This document shows positions 8,476-16,048 of a stretch of DNA of 25,118 bases, in pieces. A model generated the notes under the pieces. That model searched no databases and had not been told where the DNA came from. It worked only from the letters and a program-made list of their open reading frames with translations. The position numbers and the translations under genes are program-made. Source of the DNA: DASVAL01 sp035649575 (GTDB lineage: Bacteria; Planctomycetota; UBA1135; UBA2386); the NCBI GenBank assembly GCA_035649575.1, contig DASRJH010000307.1, forward strand, positions 1 through 25,118. The letters run 5' to 3'. Position 1 is the stretch's first letter; every line of letters starts with the position of its first letter.

Positions 8476-9720
8476 TCACGGCACGCGGAAGGCCAGGCCG
8501 TTCGACCACGACCAGCCTCCGGCCACTGGTTCGAAGCAGACGTGCTGCGCGTAGAAGCGATGGCCCGAGAACGACGGCGGCAGCGCGAACGCGAACGCGA
8601 GCGTCGCTGGGCTCGTGCCGCTCGTCAACGCGGCCGCGGTCACGTCGAGGCTCACGTTCGCGTAGCAGCCCGCGGTGCCGAACAACGGGTCGAGCAGCAG
8701 CGGCAGCGGGATGCCGAGGTAGGTCGTGTTCGAGATGCCGAGGATCAGCACACCGAGCGAGAACGGCTCGTGGTTCGTCGAAGTCGTCGTGACCGTCGAG
8801 CCCACCACGAAGGGACCCGTCGCGCTCAGCGACACGGGACCGGCCGCGCCATTGCACGTCTGGCCGAACGGAATGCCGAAGCCGCCGCCGCCCCCAACGG
8901 CGATCCCGTTCAGCGGGCCCGGGGTGTTCGCGAGGAACACCGGCGCACCACCGGAATGCGGCACGCGGTAGACCTGCCCCGTGCCACCACCCGTCACGAA
9001 GTCGCCGTTCTGGTCGACGTCGAGACCATTGGGGCCCGGGATGGAAAAGGGCGGAGCAACGTTGGTCACGGTGGCCAGACTGTCGACGCGGATCAGGCGG
9101 TTCACCGTGAGCACGGTCGCGATGATCTCGCCGGTCGTGGGGTCGAACGCGACCGCCGAGACGAAGCCGCCGAGTCCGCCGACGATCAGCGTGCCCGTGG
9201 CACTGCCGTTCGCGAGCCGGTAGAGCGCTCCGTCGCCGCCGACCACGACGTCGCCGGTCATCGCGTCCCACGCGCCCGCGCTCAGCGAAGTGCCCCACGG
9301 TTGGGTGCCGATCGAGACATCCGTGACCAGTCCCGTGACCGGATCGAGCCGGCGGACCTGATTCGTCCCGCCATCGGCGACGATGATCTGCCCGGCGTCG
9401 TCCCACGACATCTGCGCCGCGGTGCCGATGCCGCTCGTGATCAACGCGTAGCTGGCCACCGCGGGGCCCGTGATGCTCGCGCGCCCGACGAAGCCGACAC
9501 CGCCGACGATGAAGTCGTTCGGGTTCGCGCGGTCCCAGAGGATCGATTGCGAGGTCCCGGTGCCCAGGAAGCCGGGCGTCACGTAGTTCGCAACCGAGGC
9601 GCCTGCGCCGATCACGGCGAAGGTGGTGGTGGAGAACCTCGTCACGGCGATGTCGCCGATGGCGACTTGAGCCGACGCGGTTGCGGACAGGAGACAGATG
9701 AGCAGTGCTGAACGGTTCAT
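8476..9720 (-). CDS. Secreted beta-propeller (NHL/SMP-30-like) protein with the shared C-terminal domain
   Basis: A 414-residue protein with a signal peptide (MNRSALLICLLSATASA, cleavage near 17). Residues about 40-280 form repeated strand units such as MSWDDAGQIIVADGGTNQVRRLDPVTG, AWDAMTGDVVVGGDGALYRL, AFDPTTGEIIATVLTVNRLIRVD and GLDVDQNGDFVTGGGTGQVYRV. This is the pattern of NHL, SMP-30 or Vgb-type propellers; the DVDQNGD loop could bind calcium. Residues about 284-414 (from FGQTCNG) are the same C-terminal domain as in the two plus-strand neighbours, with LGIPLPLLLDPLFGTAGCY and a terminal SNGLAFRVP. The ATG at 9720 fits the signal peptide; the frame stays open far upstream only because of GC richness. 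It lies 101 bases downstream of the extended end of the candidate selenoprotein gene, on the same strand. Confidence 0.8.
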   Translation of the reverse strand: MNRSALLICLLSATASAQVAIGDIAVTRFSTTTFAVIGAGASVANYVTPGFLGTGTSQSILWDRANPNDFIVGGVGFVGRASITGPAVASYALITSGIGTAAQMSWDDAGQIIVADGGTNQVRRLDPVTGLVTDVSIGTQPWGTSLSAGAWDAMTGDVVVGGDGALYRLANGSATGTLIVGGLGGFVSAVAFDPTTGEIIATVLTVNRLIRVDSLATVTNVAPPFSIPGPNGLDVDQNGDFVTGGGTGQVYRVPHSGGAPVFLANTPGPLNGIAVGGGGGFGIPFGQTCNGAAGPVSLSATGPFVVGSTVTTTSTNHEPFSLGVLILGISNTTYLGIPLPLLLDPLFGTAGCYANVSLDVTAAALTSGTSPATLAFAFALPPSFSGHRFYAQHVCFEPVAGGWSWSNGLAFRVP

Positions 9721-9821
9721 GGTGCTGTGCTTGGATCGAGCCGCCAGATCGATGGACATGGTGCCCGACGCGTTCGTGGTTGGTGGTGAACAGTCATGGG
9801 TTGCAGGGATTCGGCAAGATC

Positions 9822-10760
9822 TCAACGCACCACGGCCGGGATCTCGGAAGGCACGCCGACCTTGCCGGTCGTCGATGACAGCTCGATACGCAACGTTGCG
9901 GTGCCGGCGACCGCAGCGGCAGGGACTCGCACGGAGTCGTCGTAGAGGATGCCTCAACAGTGTTTCTTGATGCGCGACGTCTCGGTCACCGTCTGTCCCT
10001 TCTCGTCCTTCGCGATGACCGTGACCGTCAGTGCGTCGCGCTCGAGGTCGAGGAAGTTCTCGTCGACGACGCACAGCGTGTCGGAGCGCGAACCGACGAT
10101 GCCGGCGATCACGTTCACGTGCGTTTCGCCGCCCGGCTTCAACTCGATCGGGTCGTCGCCCCAGGTCGCGAAGTGCAGCGGCCCGAGCGGACAGGGCCGC
10201 AGGATCGGCACCTTCGCGAGAGACTCGCTCCACGCAGTGGTGTTCAGGCCGAGCGACCCATAGCCGCCGGACATCTCCTGTTTGCCATCCCACAGCATCT
10301 GGAACCAGAAGCCCGAACGGTCCTTCTTCGGCGCGGTCGACATCAGGAACTTCTTGTGCACGAGCGCAGTGCCGGGCACGGGGATCTGCGCGATGCGGAA
10401 CGACATCTCGAGGCCCGCATCCGCGCGCTCCTTGTCGTGCACACCGACGAACCGTTCGCCGGGTTCCGTGAGGTCGCCGTCGGCGTCGAGGTCCAGGTAG
10501 AGCACGTCGTAGAACGGCGCGTCGGGCGCCGTCTTGTCGACGACGGCCATGACGCGATACGCGCCGGCGGGATCGAGCACGAACATCGCGTAGAGCGGTG
10601 CGGCGATGTACTTCGGCTCCCTCTGCAAGCGCCGTTCGACCTTGCTGTAGTCGACCTCCACGTAGCGCACTGCTGCAGATACCTGTGCAGGCGTCTGCGC
10701 GAACAGCGGCAACCCGGACAGCATCGACACGACAGGAAGCGACCAGCGGCAAGCGTTCAT
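9822..10760 (-). CDS. Secreted candidate selenoprotein with an in-frame TGA (Cys268-Sec269); ends at 9954 if the TGA is a stop
   Basis: The ATG-started frame gives a signal peptide (about 1-21, ending LPLFA), a calcium-loop-like DLDADGDLTEPGE (90-102) and a soluble body with WDGKQEMSGGYGSLG and ILRPCPLGPLHFATW. It reaches a TGA at 9956-9954 right after SRIKKHC. The same frame then continues for 43 sense codons (GILYDDSVRVPAAAVAGTAT onward) to a TGA at 9824-9822. Those 43 codons have about 81% G/C at third positions against 67% and 56% at first and second, as in coding DNA here, and read as a natural C-terminal beta-strand region. A SECIS-like hairpin follows the first TGA. I therefore propose a 312-residue selenoprotein with a redox-type Cys-Sec pair. 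I do not recognise the family and see no selenium-pathway gene in the window. If the first TGA is a true stop, the product is 268 residues. Confidence 0.62.
9918..9953 (-). promoter_or_regulatory. Candidate bacterial SECIS element just after the in-frame TGA
   Basis: Counting bases after the TGA in the mRNA, 16-20 (GACUC) pair with 26-30 (GAGUC) around the loop CGUGC. Bases 1-4 (GGCA) pair with 33-36 (UGCC) as a lower stem across an asymmetric internal loop. Bacterial SECIS elements are described as having an apical loop that starts roughly 16-37 bases after the UGA and a G in its first two loop positions. This one starts at base 21 with G as the second loop base, followed by U. The upper stem alone spans 9924-9938. 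A five-bp stem can arise by chance in GC-rich DNA. Confidence 0.5.
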
Positions 10761-10804
10761 GGTGAGTCGCGCATGCTATCCGGTCGGTCGCGTCGCGGCC
10801 GCAT

Positions 10805-11740
10805 TCAGGTTCGCCGCGCCAACACCGCGAGCGCGACGCCGCCGAGCACGAGCACGGCAGACAGCAACAGCCGCGGCGACAGCGCTTCACCGAGGAGAAT
10901 CACCCCGCCGACTGCTGCCAACACCGGAACCGTCAGCTGCGCCATGGCCGCCTGCGTCGCGCTGAGCTTCCGCACCGCGGCATACCAGATCACGTAGCCG
11001 AGACCCGACGTGATCGCGCCCGACACGCAGGCACACACCACTCCCTCGAGCCCGAAATACGGCGTCGCGAAGCACAACGCTGCACCACTCGCGAGCAGGC
11101 ACAGCGGCCCCGCGCGCAGGAAGTTCGACGCCGTCGCCGCGACGGGATCGGCGACGCCGCGCCCGCGCAGCGAATAGACGCCCCAGCTGATCCCGGCCAC
11201 GGCCATCAGCGCGAGGCCGGCGGGGTCGGGCGCCGACACACCGGGCAGCAGCAGCAACGCGAGACCCGCCGTCGCCGCCGCGAAACCGACCCACGCGAGT
11301 CGCGGCGGCCGTTCGCCGTGCGCGAGTCCCCACGCGAGCATCGTCACCTGCACCGCGCCGAACAACACGAGCGTGCCGGTCGCCGCGTCGAGCGCCACAT
11401 ACGCGAGCGCGAACGCAACCGCGTAGCCCGCGAGAGCCAGGGCCGAACGCCACGACCCGGCCTGCACGGTCGCGCGCGCGGGCCGGCGCGCACACAAGAG
11501 GCTCAGCGTCAGAGCACCCGCGACGACACGCAGCAGCGTGAAGCTCGTGGGATCGATCGCGCGCGGCCTCAGCGCGAGCCGGCACAGCAGCGAGTTGCCG
11601 GCGAACGCGAGCATCGCAACGGTCGTGAGCAACAGCGCGCCGAGACCGACGGAGTGTCTGTCGCGCAGCTTGTTGCTGATGGTGACGTCGACCAATGAGC
11701 CAAGCGTAGTGATCAACTCGGACGGGTCACGAGTTCCCAC
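10805..11740 (-). CDS. DMT-superfamily (EamA) membrane transporter
   Basis: About 311 residues with ten predicted membrane helices in two EamA halves, the typical architecture of drug/metabolite exporters at the inner membrane. The first half includes LLLTTVAMLAFAGNSLLCRLAL and the WRSALALAGYAVAFALAYVALDAATGTLVLFGAVQ pair of helices. The second runs from LMAVAGISWGVYSLRGRG through GLGYVIWYAAVRKLSATQAAMAQLTVPVLAAVGGVILLGE, the most family-typical stretch. The substrate cannot be told. The longest start is GTG at 11740; the first 30 residues are not membrane sequence, and the first internal ATG (11614) would cut into helix 1, so GTG or an internal TTG is the likely start. The gene ends 44 bases before the candidate selenoprotein start, on the same strand. 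Confidence 0.85.
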   Translation of the reverse strand: MGTRDPSELITTLGSLVDVTISNKLRDRHSVGLGALLLTTVAMLAFAGNSLLCRLALRPRAIDPTSFTLLRVVAGALTLSLLCARRPARATVQAGSWRSALALAGYAVAFALAYVALDAATGTLVLFGAVQVTMLAWGLAHGERPPRLAWVGFAAATAGLALLLLPGVSAPDPAGLALMAVAGISWGVYSLRGRGVADPVAATASNFLRAGPLCLLASGAALCFATPYFGLEGVVCACVSGAITSGLGYVIWYAAVRKLSATQAAMAQLTVPVLAAVGGVILLGEALSPRLLLSAVLVLGGVALAVLARRT

Positions 11741-11782
11741 GTCGCGATCGCACCAAGAGCGCGAGCCGCGAGTCTCATCTGG

Positions 11783-12790
11783 TCAGGGGAGCAGCTCGTC
11801 GAGTGTCGATGCCGCGAGGATGCGGCGCATCCAATGGTCGATCTCGGTCGCCCTGGTGTTCTCGACGCGTCGGACCACATCCACTGGCACCTTGCCGAAG
11901 CGTTGCTCGATGAGCGTCAGCATCGCCAGTTGCATGCCCCTTTGCATGCCCCTTTGCATGCCCCTTTGCAGGCCCACCCGTTCGCCTTCCTGGCGTCCCT
12001 CTTCCCTCAGCTTCTCGGCAACGGTCATGTATTGCTCCTCGCTGGTCTTGCTGATGCGCGCGTAGGCGGCGCGCAGGTGTTTGGGGTCGTCGTTGCTCAC
12101 CGTAGCGACGTAGGAGTATAGCCGGTTCGCGATCTGCGGTCCGCCGGGCATGGCCAGGAGCTGCCGGTACAGAGGGCGCCAGGCGAGCAGCAGGACTGCG
12201 GTTGCCACGTTCCGCCGCACCTGCTGCAGATGCAGCAGCGGCAACAGCGTCTGCACGGTGAGCCGGCGTCGGCGCAAGCCAGCCTTGTCGGTGCCCCCGA
12301 GGTCGAACAGCTTGCAGGTGAACGTCGGCTGCAGCGCCAGCAACCCCTCTGATGCGCCGCTGGCATCGAGCAACTCGGTCAGATTGCATGGCGAAGCCCA
12401 CGGACCATCGCCGGTGTGCACGAGGATCGGCAGCACGAGCGGCAGGTGGGTGGCGGTAGGTTCATCGGTGCGAAACTGCTCCCAGATCCGGACCACGTAA
12501 CGCATCAGCTGGAACACCGCATAGCGGACCGGGCCGGCCTTGTGCTCGAGCACGATGTAGAAGTAGCAGGTCCGGCGGGAGATCTTGGCGCGGAACAACA
12601 GGTCGGCCCGATGATCGCGCAGTTCCTCGTCGACGAAGCTCGCATCGAGGCGTTCGAGAGACGACCAGTCGGTGGCCGTGAGGTCCTTGCGCATCACGCC
12701 GCGCAGCAGTTCAGCGGCGCGCTGCGGATCGGCAAAGACGCCGCGGAACAAGGCGTCGTGAGGATTCTGGATCGGCTTCTTGTCGGTCAC
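11783..12790 (-). CDS. Rpn family recombination-promoting nuclease / putative transposase (PD-(D/E)XK, transposase_31 type)
   Basis: A 335-residue protein. The N-terminus NPHDALFRGVFADPQRAAELLRGV is the hallmark opening of the Rpn/YhgA-like family. The PD-(D/E)XK catalytic core is visible as Asp63 (RADLLFR) followed by Glu82-x-Lys84 (YIVLEHKAG), then QLMRYVVRIWEQF and LPLVLPILVHTGDGPW, all family-typical. Characterised members cleave DNA and stimulate RecA-independent recombination; many homologues are annotated as transposases, but no terminal repeats are seen here. The C-terminus holds a charged helix (EEGRQEGERVGLQRGMQ) with three perfect QRGM repeats, then a helical tail with VPVDVVRRVENTR. 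The ATG at 12790 gives the expected N-terminus. Both catalytic acids and the lysine are intact, so the enzyme is probably active. Confidence 0.9.
   Translation of the reverse strand: MTDKKPIQNPHDALFRGVFADPQRAAELLRGVMRKDLTATDWSSLERLDASFVDEELRDHRADLLFRAKISRRTCYFYIVLEHKAGPVRYAVFQLMRYVVRIWEQFRTDEPTATHLPLVLPILVHTGDGPWASPCNLTELLDASGASEGLLALQPTFTCKLFDLGGTDKAGLRRRRLTVQTLLPLLHLQQVRRNVATAVLLLAWRPLYRQLLAMPGGPQIANRLYSYVATVSNDDPKHLRAAYARISKTSEEQYMTVAEKLREEGRQEGERVGLQRGMQRGMQRGMQLAMLTLIEQRFGKVPVDVVRRVENTRATEIDHWMRRILAASTLDELLP
11933..11968 (-). repeat. Three perfect 12-bp tandem repeats inside the Rpn gene
   Basis: The unit CATGCCCCTTTG on the plus strand (CAAAGGGGCATG in the gene) occurs three times without mismatch, with a degenerate flanking copy. 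It encodes QRGM per unit. Because the unit is 12 bp, copy-number changes keep the frame. Related proteins of this family often carry short repeats at this point. Confidence 0.9.
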
Positions 12791-12979
12791 GTGGAAAGTG
12801 CTCCACGTGTTGAGTGCACCAGTCGCCGCAACGGTTGCACGAATCGCGAACTTTGTCGTCGTGGGTGTTGGGCGGACCGTCGCGGTTGCAATCGGTGCGC
12901 CTCCGGCCGGTCACGCCGTAGCGCGAGCGAAAGGGATGGCGTCGCCGCTCAGCTTGGACGTCAGGTCGCATCGAGCGCC

Positions 12980-13396
12980 ATGCACACTCGAACGCACAGC
13001 TTTGCAGTTTTCTTGGTAGCGGGGTCCGTCGGCGCGTTCGTCACGGCCTTCGCGTTTATCGCCGTCCTTCAGCTCACGTTGCCACCAACAAACCTTGCAT
13101 ACGGGCAGGGCATCATCGAGACGCTGCGCGATCCATTTGTGCGCGCCATCGCAACACCAGTTGCCATCGCGTCGGGTGCACTTGCTACGCCACTACTTTA
13201 CTTCTGCCTTCGTCATCGCCGACTCTCCGTCGCATTGCCGATTGTGTTCGCTTCGGTCCTGATCGCCGTCGCCATCACCACCCCTTTGCACCCGTGGCTC
13301 GGCTTGTACAGCGCGTTCGCAGCCCTGGTCTGTTCATGTATCGCCTGTTCACAGATTCGAGCCACCAGGCATGAAGTTGCACAGGATGCCGATTGA
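12980..13396 (+). CDS. Small hypothetical membrane protein, four predicted helices
   Basis: A 138-residue protein starting at ATG 12980 (MHTRTHSFAVFL). Hydrophobic segments lie at about 8-31 (FAVFLVAGSVGAFVTAFAFIAV), 55-75 (AIATPVAIASGALATPLLYFC), 80-98 (LSVALPIVFASVLIAVAIT) and 104-122 (GLYSAFAALVCSCIAC), with short polar loops. I do not recognise the family. Its base composition is visibly less GC-rich than its neighbours (codons such as TTT, CTT, ACA and GCA are frequent), suggesting recent acquisition or a lineage-specific ORF. It is divergent from the Rpn nuclease gene and converges on the DUF993-like gene with six bases between stops. Without homologues, coding status rests on the clear four-helix pattern and codon structure. 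Confidence 0.6.
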   Translation: MHTRTHSFAVFLVAGSVGAFVTAFAFIAVLQLTLPPTNLAYGQGIIETLRDPFVRAIATPVAIASGALATPLLYFCLRHRRLSVALPIVFASVLIAVAITTPLHPWLGLYSAFAALVCSCIACSQIRATRHEVAQDAD

Positions 13397-13402
13397 TCCG
13401 AG

Positions 13403-14569
13403 TCAGTCCCGGGGCCATGGCGCGCGCGCAAACTCGGCGAGCCGGCGTTCGAACACGGCTGGATCGAGCACGGCGTTGGCCGCGCGCGCGAGCTCGCCGC
13501 AACGCAGGTAGTGCTCGCGATCGCGCATGCGCTCCTCGCCGTTCACGAGCGTGAAGTCCTGCTGCAGCCCGTTGGCCCACGCGAGGAACGCGAGCCCTGC
13601 CTTGTAGTGCTGCGTCGGTTCTTCGAACACGTGGCGGCCGAGCTCCTCGCAGCGGTCCGTTATGCGCAGGAAACCCTGCTCGTCGCCCCCGGCAAGACAG
13701 CGCAGCGCCTGCCGCATCGGCAGCGCGATCGCGTCGAGGATGCCGAGCAGCGCGTGGCTCCAGTCGCCGAGCGCAACTCGCCGGCTGCCGATCGTCGTCG
13801 TGCCGCTGCCGGACGGCTTGCCACCGCCGCCGGGAGCGGGCGGCGCATCGCCGCCGAGGATCATGCGGCCGAAGTGAAAGTCGTCACCCGTGAGAACGAT
13901 CTGCTCGCGCGGTAGCAGTTCGCGGCGCGTGCGGACCTCGAAGTCCGCGTCGAGCAGCGACACCTTGCAACCGCGCACGACCGCGGGGTCGAGCGCCATC
14001 ACGCGCTGGAAACTGCGGCCCGGGAAGTAGCCGCTCAGAGCCGGCAGGAACATCGCCCCGAGCCAGTGCACGAACACGGGGCCGCGCACCTGCCGCACGA
14101 TCGCCTCGTAGACATCGACGTAGTCGCTCTCGCCAGCGTCCTGCTCGCACAACCACGGCATCGGCAGGATCACGGGGATGCCGCCGTGCGAGGTGATGTA
14201 CGAACACTGTTCGACGACGGCGTCGACGAGGTCGAGCATCGAGCGGATCGCGGGCACCTGGTCGGTGCCCGCGCCGGCACAGAAACCGTTCGCGAGTTTC
14301 AGCGCGCCGCACTCCGCGATGAGCCGGCGCGCGGAGGGCCACCCGAGGTGGAAGCGCTGCGCCGTGTCCATCGCCTCGGCGACGCCGAGGCCGTGCCGAT
14401 CCATCGCGGTCCGCAACCGCATCGTCGCGGCCCAGTCGATGTGTTCTTCGATGACGCGCGGATCGCCGGGTCTGGCGAGCGTGTGACCGAGCCGCTTGTA
14501 CTCGGGGCGCAGCACTACGTGCAGGGCCGCGTAGCAGAGGCGCAGCACAGTGTTCTCGCGGCTCGTCAT
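13403..14569 (-). CDS. DUF993-family protein, DHDPS/aldolase-like TIM barrel
   Basis: A 388-residue protein. The segment AEAMDTAQRFHLGWPSARRLI (about 64-84) and the GDWSHALLGILDAIALP stretch (268-284) match my recollection of the DUF993 family, which is related to dihydrodipicolinate synthase/N-acetylneuraminate lyase-type aldolases. Barrel-like strands include IPVILPMPWL, GPVFVHWLG and GCKVSLLDADFE. Lys202 in the last lies where a Schiff-base lysine would be expected, though this assignment is inference. A Pro/Gly-rich insertion occupies about 241-258. Translation is coupled to the upstream oxidoreductase: this ATG (14569) overlaps its TGA as ATGA. A carbon-carbon lyase acting on the product of the neighbouring reductase is a reasonable but untested idea. 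Confidence 0.68.
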   Translation of the reverse strand: MTSRENTVLRLCYAALHVVLRPEYKRLGHTLARPGDPRVIEEHIDWAATMRLRTAMDRHGLGVAEAMDTAQRFHLGWPSARRLIAECGALKLANGFCAGAGTDQVPAIRSMLDLVDAVVEQCSYITSHGGIPVILPMPWLCEQDAGESDYVDVYEAIVRQVRGPVFVHWLGAMFLPALSGYFPGRSFQRVMALDPAVVRGCKVSLLDADFEVRTRRELLPREQIVLTGDDFHFGRMILGGDAPPAPGGGGKPSGSGTTTIGSRRVALGDWSHALLGILDAIALPMRQALRCLAGGDEQGFLRITDRCEELGRHVFEEPTQHYKAGLAFLAWANGLQQDFTLVNGEERMRDREHYLRCGELARAANAVLDPAVFERRLAEFARAPWPRD

Positions 14570-15996
14570 GGCTCCCCTGCGCGCAGCGCCTTCACGGTCT
14601 TGGCCTCCGGCATCGCGACGTAGTGTGGATCGAGCGGGAAACAGCCGCTGACCATGCCGTTGCGCGGCGCCGTCGTGCAGTCGCTGAACGTGCGGCAGAG
14701 CTGCTTTCGCTGCAGCAACCGGCCCGCGAGCAGGTCGCGCGGCAGATCAGGGTAGGCCAGCATCATGCGGCCGAGCCCGACGAAGTCGACGTGCCCTGCT
14801 TCGACCTCGTGCTGCGCCATGTGGCCGACCCACTCCTGCAGATACGTGTAGCCCGTGCCGACGAAGCGCAGCGCCGGCACCGCGGCCTTGGCCGCGCGGA
14901 CGACCTCGAGGTGGCAGCGAACGAACCGCAGCGGGTCGTCGGGCGGCTGGTAACCATCGCTCGGCGGGTAGGCCGCGGGCCGCTGCAGGTGCGGGTTCCA
15001 GTAGGGCGAACCGAGCGTGACGTTCACGAGCTCGATGCCGAGCGCCTGCAGGCGGCGCAGGAAACGCAGCGGTTCGTCGAGGTCGAAGCGTGCGGGTGCG
15101 CGCGCATCGACGCCAAAGCCGTGTTCGTATGGCAACGCTGTCGCCATCGCGCGGCCCGCCCCCGTCGCCGGATCGCGTTCGAACGGCACCGTGTCGGCGA
15201 GCGACACACGCACCCCGATCGGCAGACCCGGACACGCAGCGCGGATCGCGGCGACGATGCGTTCGAACAGCCGCGTGCGGCCGGCGAAATCGCCGCCGTA
15301 GCTGCCCGGGCGCGACCGCGCCGCGAGCAGCTCGTGCAGCAGGTAGCCGTGACAGCACTTCACGTCGACGAAGTCGAAGCCGACCGCCTGCGCCGCCTTG
15401 GCCGCGTGGACGAAGCTCTCGCCGATGCGCTCGAGCTCGCCGTCGGTCAGCGTGCGCGCTGTCGCCATGAACGGATACTTCTGCGCGAGCACGGGGTGCG
15501 CGAACGCGAGCAGCGGCGCCGGTGGGCCGTCGGGGCGCGCGAAGCGGCCCGAGTGCGTGAGCTGCAGACCGACGAACTGCGCGTGCGGCGCCAACCCTGC
15601 CGCAGCCGCGCCGGCTCGCAGCTCCTGCAACAAGCTCGCGAGACCTGCCGCGAAGTCGGCCTTGGGCTCACGGTAGAGCTGGCGGCTGTTCGCGCGGCCG
15701 TCGCGTTGCACCGCGAACGCTTCCCCGCCCCAGACCAGTGCGGCACCCGAGCTGCCGAAGTGCCGCCAACGCCGCAGCGTCAGCTCGGTCGGCAGTCCGT
15801 CCGCGGTCCCGTCCCACCCTTCCATCGGGTGGCACGCGAAGCGGTTGCTGAGCCTGCGCCCATGCACGACGATCGGCAACGCGAGCGCGCCGTTCGCGGC
15901 GACGGCTTCCGCCACCTGCCAGGTCGGATCGATCGAACGTAGGTGCACCTGCAGTTCGGCGAGCGACCGGAACCGACCTGGAGAGGGATGGCGCAC
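14566..15996 (-). CDS. NADH:flavin oxidoreductase, old yellow enzyme (OYE) family
   Basis: About 476 residues forming an FMN-binding TIM barrel. Family marks are RLSNRFACHPMEGWDG (49-64), the FMN/substrate segment GLQLTHSGRFARPDG (about 143-157), FDFVDVKCCHGYLLHELL (207-224, with the substrate-binding HGYLLH), IGVRVSLADT and the phosphate-binding FVGLGRMMLAYPDLP (405-419). The C-terminus adds three cysteines (434, 440, 452) in LCRTFSDCTTAPRNGMVSGCFPLD. This recalls, but does not equal, the iron-sulfur site of the 2,4-dienoyl-CoA reductase branch. OYE enzymes reduce activated C=C bonds. The frame is open to 16419, but the upstream part overlaps the enolase remnant in another frame. I place the start at GTG 15996; another start within 100 bases is possible. 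It is coupled by ATGA to the DUF993-like gene. Confidence 0.83.
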   Translation of the reverse strand: MRHPSPGRFRSLAELQVHLRSIDPTWQVAEAVAANGALALPIVVHGRRLSNRFACHPMEGWDGTADGLPTELTLRRWRHFGSSGAALVWGGEAFAVQRDGRANSRQLYREPKADFAAGLASLLQELRAGAAAAGLAPHAQFVGLQLTHSGRFARPDGPPAPLLAFAHPVLAQKYPFMATARTLTDGELERIGESFVHAAKAAQAVGFDFVDVKCCHGYLLHELLAARSRPGSYGGDFAGRTRLFERIVAAIRAACPGLPIGVRVSLADTVPFERDPATGAGRAMATALPYEHGFGVDARAPARFDLDEPLRFLRRLQALGIELVNVTLGSPYWNPHLQRPAAYPPSDGYQPPDDPLRFVRCHLEVVRAAKAAVPALRFVGTGYTYLQEWVGHMAQHEVEAGHVDFVGLGRMMLAYPDLPRDLLAGRLLQRKQLCRTFSDCTTAPRNGMVSGCFPLDPHYVAMPEAKTVKALRAGEP

Positions 15997-16048
15997 GTCG
16001 AAACTGTGCCGCCCCTGCCGCCCGCGGACCAGGGGCTGGTCGCTGCGC

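Noticed and set aside
9721..10890. N-terminal extension that would fuse the beta-propeller protein to an upstream frame (804 codons)
   Set aside because: The signal peptide starting at ATG 9720 marks the real start; the upstream part is the antisense-frame equivalent of the candidate selenoprotein gene and lacks protein-like features.
11931..11973. Short direct repeats as a possible CRISPR array
   Set aside because: The units are contiguous 12-mers without spacers and lie in frame within the Rpn gene.
11783..12790. Complete insertion sequence around the Rpn/transposase_31 gene
   Set aside because: No terminal inverted repeats or target-site duplications were visible in the short flanks, and the family is better described as a stand-alone recombination nuclease.
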